Shown piece by piece: positions 1-9,681 of a stretch of DNA of 64,000 nt. The notes beneath the pieces are model-generated. The model ran no database searches. It was not told where the DNA came from and worked only from the letters and a program-made list of their open reading frames with translations. Within the stretch, counting starts at the first letter, position 1. Every line of letters begins with the position of its first letter. The translations under genes and the position numbers were made by a program. This stretch comes from Roseibium limicola (GTDB taxonomy: Bacteria > Pseudomonadota > Alphaproteobacteria > Rhizobiales > Stappiaceae), in assembly GCF_017313085.1 (NCBI RefSeq), contig NZ_JAFLNF010000004.1, positions 372,001 through 436,000 on the forward strand. Reading direction: 5' to 3'.

Positions 1-168
1 CACAGCTCCGCCGGTTTCCGCCCGATAAGCACTCAAGGCTTCATGAGCCTTCTCGAAAGCGGAGACGCCGTTGTGAAGGACGCCCCACACATCACTCAAA
101 ATACCGTCGTATTCTGAAGCGATATCACGTAGGCCGGACACAAGAAGCGGTGAAGAAGCGGTCGTCAT
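1..168 (-). CDS. HAD-superfamily hydrolase (TIGR01459-like), 5' part only
   Basis: The first 56 codons of a gene read on the minus strand from an ATG at 168 and remain open to the window edge. The peptide contains YDGILSDVWGVLHNG near residues 19-33. This is the DxWGxL(H/V)NG nucleophile loop of the class IIA HAD phosphatases, and it is especially like the alphaproteobacterial TIGR01459 group. The first Asp of that loop would be the phosphorylated nucleophile. The gene is divergent from mutL, leaving a 117-bp shared promoter region. The substrate cannot be deduced, and the missing C-terminal part would be needed for subfamily assignment. The ORF is partial only because the window ends. Confidence 0.8.
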   Translation of the reverse strand, partial: MTTASSPLLVSGLRDIASEYDGILSDVWGVLHNGVSAFEKAHEALSAYRAETGGAV

Positions 169-285
169 AGGTCACTCGGTGGCATGAGGATCTGATAAGA
201 TGGGACGGAATCGATTGGCCCGCCGAGCTGGACCATATAGGAAGCCCTGTCGTTTCGAAACTGGAAGAGACAAAAAGGAAGCCTG

Positions 286-2241
286 ATGCGGGTGCGGCAA
301 CTCGGCGAGAACGTCATCAACCAGATCGCCGCCGGTGAGGTCATCGAGCGGCCGGCCAGTGTGATCAAGGAGTTGGTGGAGAATGCGGTCGACGCCGGTG
401 CGTCGACTGTCGAGATCGTCACGGCTGCTGGCGGCAAGACGCTGATGCGCGTTTCTGATGATGGCCGGGGCATGAACCGCGATGATCTGCAACTCGCCAT
501 TCGCCGTCATTGCACTTCCAAGCTGAACGAAGAGGACCTCTTCGACATTCGCAGCCTGGGCTTTCGCGGTGAGGCTCTGCCCTCCATCGGCGCTGTCTCG
601 CGCCTCTCCATTCAGACCCGCCATGCCGATGAAGACCACGCTTGGAGCATCTCGGTGGAGGGGGGAAAGCAGGCCCCCATTGCGCCTGCAGCACGGAGAA
701 AGGGCACGCAGGTCGAGGTCCGGGATTTGTTCTTTGCGACACCTGTCCGGCTGAAGTTCCTGAAGTCCGACAGGGCCGAGGCCGCGGCGATCACCGAAAT
801 CGTCCGCCGCATCGCGCTGGCCTATCCTCATGTCGGGTTTTCGTTGTCGGGCGCCGATCGGCAAAGCCTGAATTTCCCCGCAGCCCGTGGCGAGGATGCC
901 CATCTGGCGCGGATCGCCCAGGTGCTGGGCAATGATTTTACCGACAACGCGATGGAGATCGACGCAGCGCGTGAGAATGTCCGTCTCTCCGGCTTTGCCG
1001 GTCTGCCCACCTATCATCGTGGCAATGCGCAGCATCAGTTTTTCTTCGTCAACGGGCGTCCGGTGAAAGACAAGCTGCTGCTCTCCGGCCTGCGCGGTGC
1101 CTATGCCGACGTGCTGGCACGTGACCGCCATCCGGTTGTGGTGCTGTTCATCGAGGTCGAGCCGGGACTGGTCGATGTCAACGTTCATCCGGCCAAGGCG
1201 GATGTCCGCTTTCGCGATGGTCAGCTGGTGCGCGGTCTTCTGGTCGGTTCGATCAAGCAGGCACTTGTCCAGTCCGGTCATCGGTCGTCGACCGCCAACG
1301 CGGCTGTCGCGTTGGATGCCTTACGCGGATCTGGCGGCGCAGGCACCGCCGCTGGAGCCGGGAACGCTGGAGGCTATGGCGGCTGGTACCCAGAGCGTCA
1401 GACCGGCTTCAATGCGGCGCAGGCATTTCGTCCTGCTGCCTCAGCCTTTGAGCGGGTTGATCCGGGGACTGGAGAAGTGCATGAGGGTCCAGCTGGCTAC
1501 GCCACCGCCTTTGATCTGCGCGAGCCAGAGACTGCAGCCTATGATGCGGTCGGCTTTGCTGGGGCTTCGCCCCCTGTAGGTCAGGCGGGGCTTGCTGGTC
1601 TTGCGATCCCTTCCGCTGATGCGCGCGCCCATGAAGTGCCTGTCGATGAGATTCGCACACGCCTGCCATTGGGCGCTGCCCGCGCGCAGGTGCATGAAAC
1701 CTACCTGATTGCGCAGACAGAAGACGGCATGGTGATTGTCGATCAGCATGCCGCCCATGAACGCCTTGTCTATGAACGCCTGAAGGATGCGTTGGCCCGA
1801 CGCGACGTGCCGCGTCAGATGCTGCTGATTCCGGAAGTAATCGAGTTGCCGGAGGAGGATGTCGCCCGTCTGGCGGAGCGCGCCGAAGACCTGGAGCAGG
1901 TCGGTCTGTCGCTGGAGGCCTTTGGTCCCGGTGCCATTGCCGTGCGCGAAACTCCGGCGATGCTGGGCGATATGGATATTCGTGGTCTGGTGCTGGAGCT
2001 GGCCGACGAGCTGACCGAGTGGGAAACCGCCGACGGCGTGCGCGAGCGGCTCGACCATGTCGCTGCCACGATGGCTTGCCATGGCTCGATTCGTGCTGGG
2101 CGCCGCATGCGTCCGGAGGAGATGGACGCCCTGTTGCGGGAGATGGAAGCCACCCCCCTGTCGGGCCAGTGCAATCATGGTCGCCCCACCTGGGTGGAGC
2201 TCAAGCTGACAGACATCGAAAAGCTTTTCGGGCGCAAGTAG
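286..2241 (+). CDS. mutL: DNA mismatch repair endonuclease MutL
   Basis: This 651-residue protein starts with the MutL GHKL ATPase signature ([15 protein letters not shown], then the ENAVDAGA segment and the DDGRGM loop). A Gly/Ala-rich linker spans about residues 345-445. The C-terminal dimerisation domain carries the metal-dependent endonuclease motif [12 protein letters not shown], the ACHGSIR segment, CNHGRP, and a C-terminal FGRK. The presence of DQHA(x)2E(x)4E indicates the nicking type of MutL found in bacteria without MutH, unlike that of E. coli. It couples MutS mismatch recognition to strand incision in the cytoplasm. mutL is the first plus-strand gene in the window and is convergent with the Amt-GGDEF-EAL gene, 30 bp away. 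Confidence 0.97.
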   Translation: MRVRQLGENVINQIAAGEVIERPASVIKELVENAVDAGASTVEIVTAAGGKTLMRVSDDGRGMNRDDLQLAIRRHCTSKLNEEDLFDIRSLGFRGEALPSIGAVSRLSIQTRHADEDHAWSISVEGGKQAPIAPAARRKGTQVEVRDLFFATPVRLKFLKSDRAEAAAITEIVRRIALAYPHVGFSLSGADRQSLNFPAARGEDAHLARIAQVLGNDFTDNAMEIDAARENVRLSGFAGLPTYHRGNAQHQFFFVNGRPVKDKLLLSGLRGAYADVLARDRHPVVVLFIEVEPGLVDVNVHPAKADVRFRDGQLVRGLLVGSIKQALVQSGHRSSTANAAVALDALRGSGGAGTAAGAGNAGGYGGWYPERQTGFNAAQAFRPAASAFERVDPGTGEVHEGPAGYATAFDLREPETAAYDAVGFAGASPPVGQAGLAGLAIPSADARAHEVPVDEIRTRLPLGAARAQVHETYLIAQTEDGMVIVDQHAAHERLVYERLKDALARRDVPRQMLLIPEVIELPEEDVARLAERAEDLEQVGLSLEAFGPGAIAVRETPAMLGDMDIRGLVLELADELTEWETADGVRERLDHVAATMACHGSIRAGRRMRPEEMDALLREMEATPLSGQCNHGRPTWVELKLTDIEKLFGRK

Positions 2242-2271
2242 GGCATTGAGAGCTCTCCGGAATGCGCCCGA

Positions 2272-5200
2272 TCAGACGCTGTCTTTCTGGGCCGCCTTAA
2301 GGGCCTGAAGCGGGCTGGCATTGCCATCGGATCCGGGGGTGTGTCCAGCCAAGGCAAGGGCGATGTCCGGTGCCACGCGCCGCACAGTGGTGGCAATCGG
2401 CTTCGGTTTTCCGATGAAATAGCCCTGCAATTCGTCACAGCCGCTGGCCTTGAGGAACAGCAGGTTGGCCATGTCCTCCACGCCTTCCGCCACGATGGTC
2501 ATGTTCAACGCTTTGCCCAGCCGCACCACCGTGTCGATGATCGCGTGGGTGTTGGTGTTGTAACCCCGGTCCTTGATGAACGAGCGGTCGATCTTGATCG
2601 TGTCGAAGGGAAACCGGCTGAGATATCCCAGAGAGGAATATCCGACGCCGAAGTCGTCGAGGGCGATTTTTACACCGGTCTGCTTCAGCGATGTCAGGAT
2701 GCTCAACGCCCGCGCGTCGTCCTCGATCAGCAGGTTCTCGGTTATTTCCAGTTCAAGGCGTTTGGCCGGAACACCGCTGTCCTCGATGCTGCGGCGCACC
2801 TCGTCGGCAAAATCGTTGTCGCGGAACTGCACTGGCGAAACATTGACGCTGATGCGTGCGTCTGGAAGATGCTCCCGGGCATCGTTCAAGGCGGTGTGCA
2901 AAACCCATTTGCCAATCGGGATGATCTGGCCGGAGCTTTCCGCCACTGGGATGAATTCGGCCGGACTGATGATGCCGCGCTCCGGGTGGTTCCAGCGGAT
3001 CAGCGCCTCGTAGGAGGTGATGCTGCCGCTGGCCAAATCCAGACGCGGCTGGTAGTAGAGTTCGAACTGCTGTTCGGAAATGGCGTCATGCAGGTCTTCC
3101 TCCAGCAGACGACGCTGGCGGACTGCATCGCCCATTCCCTCCTGGAACATGCAGTAGGTCGCCCGACCGTTGCTCTTTGCCTCATACAGGGCAATGTCGG
3201 CATTGGCGACGAGGGTCTCGCCGACCATATCGTGCTTGCGGTCGAGGATGGCGACGCCGATGCTGGCATGTGGCCGCAGGATAAGACCGTCACCACAGTC
3301 GATGGGTTCGGACAGGATTTGCAGGAACCGGTGCGCCATGTCCGCCGCCTGGTTGGCGAACTCTATGTTGCGCTGGATGATGGCAAATTCGTCGCCACCC
3401 AGCCGGGCAATCAAGTCCTTCGGGCGTGAATGGGACCGCAATCGGTCTGCTGTGGTCCGGATCACCTTGTCGCCGATCGGGTGGCCGTGCAGATCGTTGA
3501 TATCCTTGAACCGATCCAGATCAAGCAGCAGCAGGGCTGACGTTTCTCCGTTCTGCTGACAGCGCTCCAGCGCCTGGTTCAGCTCCGCATTGAAGACGGC
3601 CCGGTTTGGCAGGTCTGTCAGAGGGTCATGCTGGGCCAGATGCAGGATCTGGGCTTGCGCTTCCTTGCGGGCGCGCAGATCGACCAGAGCAGACACGCGC
3701 GTCGGCGTACCGCGATAAGAAATCACCCGCGTACGGATCTCGACGGGAATGCTCTCTCCGTCGCGGTTGACCAGGTCCATTTCCCTGGGCTCGCGCTCCG
3801 CCTTGATCAGATGACTTTCCAGCGTTCCGGCCAGATCCGATTGCACGAACTCGTAAAGCCCGCGCATCTTCAGGTCTTCGATGCTGTGCCCCAGTAGGTC
3901 TTCCAGAGCAGCATTTCCGTCGAGAATCCGGCCGTCAACGGAGATGACGATTGCATCGAAAGTGGCATTGGCCAGTGCGGACAGGCGTTCAGCCTCTTCA
4001 CGTGAGCGCTTGGCATCTTCTGCCTTGTGCAGGGCGATCTCCTCCGACTGGATTGTCTCCATCAGGGCGTTGAACAGTCGGGTTACGCGTTCGCTGTCGT
4101 CGCCTGGTGTGACCTGCAGGCGCAGATTGAGATCAGCGCGACCGGCAATCACCTTGTCGAGGGCATCTTCCACATGTCCAATGCCAAGGCGCGTGCCGTG
4201 TTCGGCCTCGTTCATGCCCATCTCTTCTTCCGCGGGACGCACTCTCAGCGGCATGAAGATCTTGATCACGCGCAGCAGGAGGATGGCCGAACAGAAGCAC
4301 CAGATGAAATTGAGGCCGATGCCTTCCAGCTGAACCAGCAGCTGGTCGAGCGTATTGCCCAGGGGCAGCCGGTCATTTGGTGCCAGCAGCGCCAGTCCGG
4401 CAGTGCCGACTATGCCGGCGAAGGCATGAACGCCGACGGCGCCAACCGGATCATCCACCTTCAGGTAGCGTTCCAGAAGGTTGGTCGCCACCAGAGCCAC
4501 GACGCCGCCAATGATGCCAATGGCAAAGGCCCCGGCAGGCGTGAGAATGTGACAACCGGCAGTAACCGCGACCAAACCACCAAGCAGGCCCGACAAGGTG
4601 CGTTCCGGCAGAATGACCCGGTCCACCGCCAGGCAGTAGAGATAACCGCCGACACCCCCGGCGGCGGCCGCCAGAACGGTGTTGGCGATGATATGCGCAA
4701 TGTCGGGTGTGACGGAGAGGGTCGAACCGCCGTTGAAGCCGATCCAGCCGACAAACAGCAGCAGTCCGCCGGTTGTCGCCAGGACGGAACTATGTCCCTG
4801 GATGCGTGCCGGTTTGCCTTTTGCATTGAACTTGCCGATGCGCGGCCCGATCATCAAGACTGCGGCAAGAGCAATCCAGCCCCCGGTGCCATGCACGACG
4901 GTGGAGCCGGCGAAGTCGACAAATCCTTTGTTGGCAAGATAGGCGCTGTCATTGGGATAAAGCGCGCTGCCCCAGGCCCAATGGGTGAAGATCGGATAGA
5001 TCAGGGCGGCGGTGCCGATAGAGCACCAGATGTAGACCGAAAGCCGCATGCGTTCGGCGACGGCGCCGGAAATGATCGTCGCAGCCGTTCCACAGAACAT
5101 CACCTGGAAGCCGAAGAAGGCATATTCCCAGGGTTCCAGCGACTGAAGCACGAAGAAGCGTTCGTCGATGCCGATGGGAAAGCCGTTGCCGCGGCCAAAG

Positions 5201-5496
5201 GCCACCATGAAGCCGACTGCGGCGAAAAGCATCACGGAGAAGGCGAAGTCGAGCAGGTTCTTCTGCGCCACATTGATGGAATTCTTTGAGCGAACCAGCC
5301 CGGCTTCAAGCAGCATGAAGCCGACTTGCATCAACAGCACGAGTGCTGCGGAAATCATCACCCAGGACAGGTCGAGATACGACTGCAGCATGGCGTGTCC
5401 GCCTGCAATGTCCTGTCCCCAAGCCGGTGTCATTCCCGCGGTGGCGATGGTGGTCGCCACACCGGTGCCCACGCCAAACCAGGTTCGCAATTCCAT
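2272..5496 (-). CDS. Ammonium transporter fused to PAS, GGDEF and EAL domains (c-di-GMP turnover)
   Basis: The 1074-residue product begins with an N-terminal hydrophobic/signal segment and an Amt/Rh ammonium channel domain (about residues 30-415). The twin pore histidines are visible as STVVH (H202) and AVGVH (H357). A charged helical linker, possibly HAMP-like, follows (about 420-505), then a PAS domain (about 505-615), GGDEF (about 620-780) and EAL (about 795-1050). The GGDEF motif is intact and is preceded at the canonical distance of five residues by RPKD, an RxxD product-inhibition I-site. The EAL motif (YEALIRW) and DDFGVGYSS are also intact. The ATG at 5496 has GGAAG 7 nt upstream; an in-frame GTG at 5511 has no better site. 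The likely role is a membrane ammonium sensor or transporter controlling c-di-GMP. Whether the channel transports is unknown. No glnK is adjacent. Confidence 0.93.
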   Translation of the reverse strand: MELRTWFGVGTGVATTIATAGMTPAWGQDIAGGHAMLQSYLDLSWVMISAALVLLMQVGFMLLEAGLVRSKNSINVAQKNLLDFAFSVMLFAAVGFMVAFGRGNGFPIGIDERFFVLQSLEPWEYAFFGFQVMFCGTAATIISGAVAERMRLSVYIWCSIGTAALIYPIFTHWAWGSALYPNDSAYLANKGFVDFAGSTVVHGTGGWIALAAVLMIGPRIGKFNAKGKPARIQGHSSVLATTGGLLLFVGWIGFNGGSTLSVTPDIAHIIANTVLAAAAGGVGGYLYCLAVDRVILPERTLSGLLGGLVAVTAGCHILTPAGAFAIGIIGGVVALVATNLLERYLKVDDPVGAVGVHAFAGIVGTAGLALLAPNDRLPLGNTLDQLLVQLEGIGLNFIWCFCSAILLLRVIKIFMPLRVRPAEEEMGMNEAEHGTRLGIGHVEDALDKVIAGRADLNLRLQVTPGDDSERVTRLFNALMETIQSEEIALHKAEDAKRSREEAERLSALANATFDAIVISVDGRILDGNAALEDLLGHSIEDLKMRGLYEFVQSDLAGTLESHLIKAEREPREMDLVNRDGESIPVEIRTRVISYRGTPTRVSALVDLRARKEAQAQILHLAQHDPLTDLPNRAVFNAELNQALERCQQNGETSALLLLDLDRFKDINDLHGHPIGDKVIRTTADRLRSHSRPKDLIARLGGDEFAIIQRNIEFANQAADMAHRFLQILSEPIDCGDGLILRPHASIGVAILDRKHDMVGETLVANADIALYEAKSNGRATYCMFQEGMGDAVRQRRLLEEDLHDAISEQQFELYYQPRLDLASGSITSYEALIRWNHPERGIISPAEFIPVAESSGQIIPIGKWVLHTALNDAREHLPDARISVNVSPVQFRDNDFADEVRRSIEDSGVPAKRLELEITENLLIEDDARALSILTSLKQTGVKIALDDFGVGYSSLGYLSRFPFDTIKIDRSFIKDRGYNTNTHAIIDTVVRLGKALNMTIVAEGVEDMANLLFLKASGCDELQGYFIGKPKPIATTVRRVAPDIALALAGHTPGSDGNASPLQALKAAQKDSV

Positions 5497-5777
5497 TGGT
5501 TTTCTTCCCACAGCCCGAATTTCAGACGCTCAGGTTTGTCGGAAAGGGTTAACCATAGGTATTATTCTCATATAAAAGGCGCGAAACGACAGAAAAATAA
5601 GATGCTTTTAGAATGACCTAGCGAGAGTTGGTTATTTGCTGAACATCTATATTCCAAATTTGCTTAAAAATTAATCTCGTTAACATTTCAGTAATGTAGA
5701 TGAAAGTGAATTTACGTTACGTAGCTTTACTCCTGCGTGATTGGGCATGTATTCGTCTATAAAAGAACTGCAGCGAC
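5497..5777. other. AT-rich intergenic region upstream of the Amt-GGDEF-EAL gene
   Basis: This 281-bp spacer between two minus-strand genes is much richer in A and T than the flanking coding DNA. It contains TTACGTTACGTAG around 5712, a motif whose 11-bp core recurs upstream of the second GGDEF/EAL gene near 15081. It also contains TTAACCAT near 5549, which resembles a CtrA half-site. No coding potential is evident. It probably holds the promoter and operators of the fusion gene. Confidence 0.4.
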
Positions 5778-6278
5778 TTAAGGGCGCCTCAGCAAAAAGA
5801 AACGCCGTAGAATGTCGGCAGACGCCGTTTCAGCAATGCCGGAATAGACCTCCGGGGCATGGTGGCAGGTGGGTTGTGCATAAAGCCTCGCGCCATGATC
5901 GACACCGCCGCCTTTCTCATCTCCGGCGCCATAGTAAAGCCGGCGGATGCGGGCGAAGGAAATGGCCGTAGCGCACATCGGGCAGGGTTCCAGCGTGACA
6001 TAGAGGTCGCACTCCGGCAGGCGCTGCGATCCGCGGATCTTGCAGGCCTCGCGGATCACCAGAACTTCTGCATGGGCTGTCGGGTCATTCAGCTCGAGCG
6101 TCCGGTTGCCGGCGCTTGCGATGATTTCTCCTTCGCAGACCAGCACGGCGCCGATGGGTACCTCCCCACGTTTTTCCGCCAGACCGGCCTGCTTCAGGGC
6201 TTCATCCATGAAGCTGGTGCGGGGAGAAGGATCTGAAGTTTTTGCCATGGGAGCGCTTGGATCGTCGGTTTCTGGCAT
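5778..6278 (-). CDS. tadA: tRNA-specific adenosine deaminase TadA
   Basis: TadA is a cytidine-deaminase-fold enzyme converting A34 of tRNA-Arg(ACG) to inosine. The zinc motifs are present: HAE (in DPTAHAEVLVI) with the catalytic Glu, and PCPMC (in TLEPCPMCATAI). The product is 166 residues if read from 6278. Family members commonly begin near the internal SFMDEALKQA, so an ATG at 6248 or one at about 6209 is also possible. The site at 6278 has a weak GGA upstream. It is divergent from the rRNA pseudouridine synthase gene, with a 208-bp shared promoter region. Confidence 0.93.
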   Translation of the reverse strand: MPETDDPSAPMAKTSDPSPRTSFMDEALKQAGLAEKRGEVPIGAVLVCEGEIIASAGNRTLELNDPTAHAEVLVIREACKIRGSQRLPECDLYVTLEPCPMCATAISFARIRRLYYGAGDEKGGGVDHGARLYAQPTCHHAPEVYSGIAETASADILRRFFLLRRP

Positions 6279-6486
6279 GCAATTGGTCCGAATTGCGCAG
6301 GAAAGGACGGATTGACTGAAATTGCCTATACCGCAAAGCCGCGCGCTCTGATATGACGCGGCACACGTTTTAAAAACAAGGTCGAAATCCCGGTTTTCCC
6401 GTTAGCCGTCAGACAGGCATGGCGGAGGGACTGCCATTCAAGGCAATTGCCGGTGGATATGACCTCATACAGCGGCAAGACGACAC

Positions 6487-8145
6487 ATGAGTGAAGACAA
6501 GAAGACTGGCGATCGCAAGCGCCCAGGTAGCAAACCGACGCGTCCGGGACACAAGGGGCCAGGCAATCGCTCCGACAGCCGGTCTGATAACCGGTCTGGC
6601 GGCCGCTCCGAGGGCCGTTCCAGCGGTCGTTCCGGGGAACGCTCCGAAAACCGCTTCGGCAAGGAAGCCGGCAGAGGCGGCGGTTTCAAGCCGCGCGACG
6701 ATGCCGCCAAAGGTCCCTTCAAGAAGGCTGGCTTCAAGAAGAATGACGGCCCCAAGCGCGGCGCTGGAAAGCCCCGCTCTGATTCACGTTCGGCGGCGAT
6801 CAAGCAGGACGACAACAACGCACCGCTGGATCCGACAAAGGGCGAACGCATTGCCAAGGTAATGGCGCGCGCCGGTCTGTGCTCGCGTCGCGATGCAGAA
6901 GTCTGGATTGCCAATGGCCGTGTTGAGCTGAACGGCAAGCTGCTGGAAACGCCGGCGGTAACGGTCACAGGCAAGGACCAGGTTCTTGTCGATGGCGAGC
7001 CGATGCCGACCCGGGAGCGCACCCGTCTTTGGCTCTATCACAAGCCGCGCGGTCTGGTGACCACCAATAAGGATCCGGAAGGTCGCAAGACTGTCTTTGA
7101 ACGCCTGCCGGCAGAATTGCCGCGCGTTCTGGCGGTTGGCCGTCTGGACATCAACACCGAAGGCCTGCTGCTGCTGACCAACGACGGGGGACTGGCCCGT
7201 GTGCTGGAGCTACCGGCCACTGGCTGGCTGCGGCGCTACAAGGTCCGTGCCTATGGCAAGGTGACCCAGCCCGATCTCGATACGCTGACCGAAGGCGTGG
7301 CCATCGATGGCGTGCTTTATGGCGCCATCGAAGCGACGCTTGACAAGGAGCAGGGCGACAACGTCTGGCTCAGCGTCAATTTGCGTGAAGGCAAGAATCG
7401 CGAAGTGAAGCGGGTGCTTGAGCATCTCGGTCTGACCGTCAACCGGTTGATCCGTCTCTCCTTTGGTCCGTTCCAGCTGATGGATCTGACAGAGGGGGAG
7501 GTGCGCGAGATCCGGGGCCGTGTTCTGCGGGATCAGCTTGGCGACAAGCTGGCCGAAGAAGCAGGTGCCGATTTCGACGCGCCGATCTTCAACAATGCCC
7601 CGGCCGAGGAGGCTGAGAAGCCGACGGCACGCGCGCCTGCTGGCGGTGGTCGCAAGGACGGCGGCAAACGCGGTGGCGGTGAGTGGATGAGCGCCAAGGA
7701 AGGCGCTTCCGCTGCCTACAGTCGCAAGCCACGCCGTGATGGCGAGGGCCGCGGTGACGCACGCGCTGATAGTCGTCGCGACAGCCGCACTGATACGCGT
7801 GGCGACAAGCCGTTTGGTGGCCAGAAGTCAGGTGGACGCAAGAACCAGGGTGACCGTCAGCAGAAAGTGTCTCCGCGCAGCAGCTTCCGAGTGACTTCTG
7901 ACCAGCCGAAACGCGCCCAGTCGAGTTTTGACGCGCCGCCGCCGCCTCAGCGGCGCATCTGGGGTGAAGAAGGCCGTTTGGATGACAAGCAGCAGGAACG
8001 CCGCACCAGCCGAGACAACAGCAAGAGGCCGCCTCGTGATGGCGACAGCCGTCCGTCTCGCGATGGTAACAGCCGACCGTCCCGCGATGACGGTGCCAGT
8101 CGCCCGTTCCGTGGCAAGAGCGGGCCGCGTCGGGGGCGTGATTAA
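6487..8145 (+). CDS. rluB: RluB/RsuA-family rRNA pseudouridine synthase with long basic N- and C-terminal arms
   Basis: The conserved core lies in about residues 118-350 of 552. An S4 RNA-binding domain (ERIAKVMARAGLCSRRDAE) is followed by the RsuA/RluB catalytic domain, with the nucleophilic Asp in VGRLDINTEGLLLLTNDG (D221). It most likely isomerises a uridine in 23S rRNA (U2605 in E. coli numbering). The core is about the usual size. About 117 N-terminal and 200 C-terminal residues are low-complexity, rich in Arg, Ser, Gly, Asp and Lys, with RSDxRS-type and SRPSRDG-type repeats. Such arms are common in alphaproteobacterial members and probably bind RNA. The stop codon overlaps the rsmD start by one base, indicating coupled translation. 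Confidence 0.92.
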   Translation: MSEDKKTGDRKRPGSKPTRPGHKGPGNRSDSRSDNRSGGRSEGRSSGRSGERSENRFGKEAGRGGGFKPRDDAAKGPFKKAGFKKNDGPKRGAGKPRSDSRSAAIKQDDNNAPLDPTKGERIAKVMARAGLCSRRDAEVWIANGRVELNGKLLETPAVTVTGKDQVLVDGEPMPTRERTRLWLYHKPRGLVTTNKDPEGRKTVFERLPAELPRVLAVGRLDINTEGLLLLTNDGGLARVLELPATGWLRRYKVRAYGKVTQPDLDTLTEGVAIDGVLYGAIEATLDKEQGDNVWLSVNLREGKNREVKRVLEHLGLTVNRLIRLSFGPFQLMDLTEGEVREIRGRVLRDQLGDKLAEEAGADFDAPIFNNAPAEEAEKPTARAPAGGGRKDGGKRGGGEWMSAKEGASAAYSRKPRRDGEGRGDARADSRRDSRTDTRGDKPFGGQKSGGRKNQGDRQQKVSPRSSFRVTSDQPKRAQSSFDAPPPPQRRIWGEEGRLDDKQQERRTSRDNSKRPPRDGDSRPSRDGNSRPSRDDGASRPFRGKSGPRRGRD

Positions 8146-8702
8146 TGCGCGTCGTCGCAGGTCGCTTCAAGGGAACAGCCCTGGCAACACCGAAAAGCCA
8201 GGGCACACGCCCGACCAGTGACCGTCTGCGCGAGACGATCTTCAACATTCTCGCCCATGGGCTTCAGGTTGATCTTGAGGGACTCCGGGTGCTGGATCTG
8301 TTCGCAGGGACCGGCGCTCTGGGGATTGAGGCGATCAGCCGTGGCGCACGCCATTGCACCTTCATTGAAGAGGGTGCAGAAGCGCGCGGTGTGATCCGCA
8401 GCAACATGGAAACGCTGGGCCTGAATGGCGTTTCCAAGGTTTTCCGCCGCGATGCGACCCGCTTGGGCAGTGCCGGCAACATAGAACCTTTCGATCTGGT
8501 GTTTGCGGACCCGCCCTATGATCAGGGCCTGGGTGAAAAGGCGCTGGAATCGTCTCTCGTCGGCGGCTGGGTCAAGCCAGGCACAATCTGTGTTCTGGAA
8601 GAGCGAGACAGCGCGATCATTCAACTGCCGTCCGGCTTTGAAGAGCTGGATCAACGCAGCGTTGGCGACAGTCAGGTGATCTTCTGCAAGGTCTCAGACT
8701 AG
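8145..8702 (+). CDS. rsmD: 16S rRNA (guanine(966)-N(2))-methyltransferase RsmD
   Basis: This 185-residue Rossmann-fold methyltransferase starts with MRVVAGRFKGTALATP, typical of RsmD. The SAM-binding loop is VLDLFAGTGALGIEAISRGA, and the catalytic motif IV is FADPPYDQG (DPPY). It methylates G966 of 16S rRNA during 30S assembly. The ATG shares its first base with the TAA of the upstream pseudouridine synthase gene, so the two rRNA-modification genes form an operon. This pairing recurs in related genomes. Confidence 0.95.
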   Translation: MRVVAGRFKGTALATPKSQGTRPTSDRLRETIFNILAHGLQVDLEGLRVLDLFAGTGALGIEAISRGARHCTFIEEGAEARGVIRSNMETLGLNGVSKVFRRDATRLGSAGNIEPFDLVFADPPYDQGLGEKALESSLVGGWVKPGTICVLEERDSAIIQLPSGFEELDQRSVGDSQVIFCKVSD

Positions 8703-8766
8703 CTTGTGCCTTCACGACCTCAAAGCGACTGGCGCGGCTCGCCGCACCAGTGGCACCTCTTCCAGT

Positions 8767-9681
8767 TTACGGATCATTGAAAATACCGTTGCCGCCTTCG
8801 GGCTGCATCACATGCACAGTGGTCTTTAAAGGCAGGCTGGCGCGCGAGACGACGAAGCGCGGGTCTTCGGCCTGCTGAACCAGATAGCCCGCTTCCACGG
8901 CCCGGCGCAGAAAGCCCGGCAATGCACCATGGAAGTGGAAGTGCATCGGCACGACCAGCGACGGCTGGATGGCTTGCAACACCTGCATCAGGCTCTCCTG
9001 CCGCAGGGTGGACGAATTGTCGATTGCGGCGAACACGATATCGATCTGTCCCAGCCGCATCAGGTCCTCCTCCGTCAACTTGTGATGCAAATGCCCCAGA
9101 TGGGCGATGCACAGGTCTGCTACTTCAAACACGAAGATCGAATTGCCCAGCCGCTGCACATCCCCATCCCAACTGCGGATGTTGGTCTGGATGTTGCGCA
9201 CCCGCACGTCTTGCACCAGCAGATCATGGTCGATCGGGCCGCCCTGTGGGTTCCAGCCATAAAGCAGATGCTGGATCTCCGGATCAGGTCGGCGGCTGTT
9301 ATGGGTGGAATGGGCGCCGTTCATTGTGGCGATGGTCGGCGAGAACTCGGGTCGGTAGGTGTCGTTGTAATCTGTGGCAATCCGCACGCCCTGCGGCGTC
9401 GTGAGTTCGAAGGTGGAATGGCCGATGTAGCGGATCTGGATTTCACTTGGCGCAAGCGATGCCTTCCACACGCGGGCTTCGGGTTGCGGGCTTCGGGCCA
9501 CTAGTTGGCAGACAGCTTGGGCTGGTCCGGCGAGCCCGCTGGCGACCGCCAGGCACAGCACGGCGCAAAGACGTCGAAACCCAGGTCCGCCGAAATGCCT
9601 TGGTTTCAGGGGCATGTGTTTATGGCAGGCCGCATCTGTGCCTGCCGAGCACCTTTGCAAAATAGCTGAAATCGCTTTCAT
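8767..9681 (-). CDS. Exported metallo-beta-lactamase-fold protein (UlaG-like)
   Basis: The 304-residue product has an N-terminal export signal ending near GLAGPAQA (a hydrophobic stretch after FRRLC). The body begins IRYIGHSTFELTTPQGVRI, the strand pattern typical of UlaG/YfiR-like metallo-beta-lactamase-fold proteins. The usual HxHxDH zinc motif is degenerate: the corresponding loop reads NGAHSTHNS, lacking the Asp. Later metal-ligand candidates include LGHLHHK, AIDN and PMHFHFHG. A hydrolytic function is therefore plausible but not certain. The ATG at 9681 has AAAGGG six bases upstream; a second ATG at 9615 lies nearer the signal core. It is convergent with rsmD. Confidence 0.75.
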   Translation of the reverse strand: MKAISAILQRCSAGTDAACHKHMPLKPRHFGGPGFRRLCAVLCLAVASGLAGPAQAVCQLVARSPQPEARVWKASLAPSEIQIRYIGHSTFELTTPQGVRIATDYNDTYRPEFSPTIATMNGAHSTHNSRRPDPEIQHLLYGWNPQGGPIDHDLLVQDVRVRNIQTNIRSWDGDVQRLGNSIFVFEVADLCIAHLGHLHHKLTEEDLMRLGQIDIVFAAIDNSSTLRQESLMQVLQAIQPSLVVPMHFHFHGALPGFLRRAVEAGYLVQQAEDPRFVVSRASLPLKTTVHVMQPEGGNGIFNDP

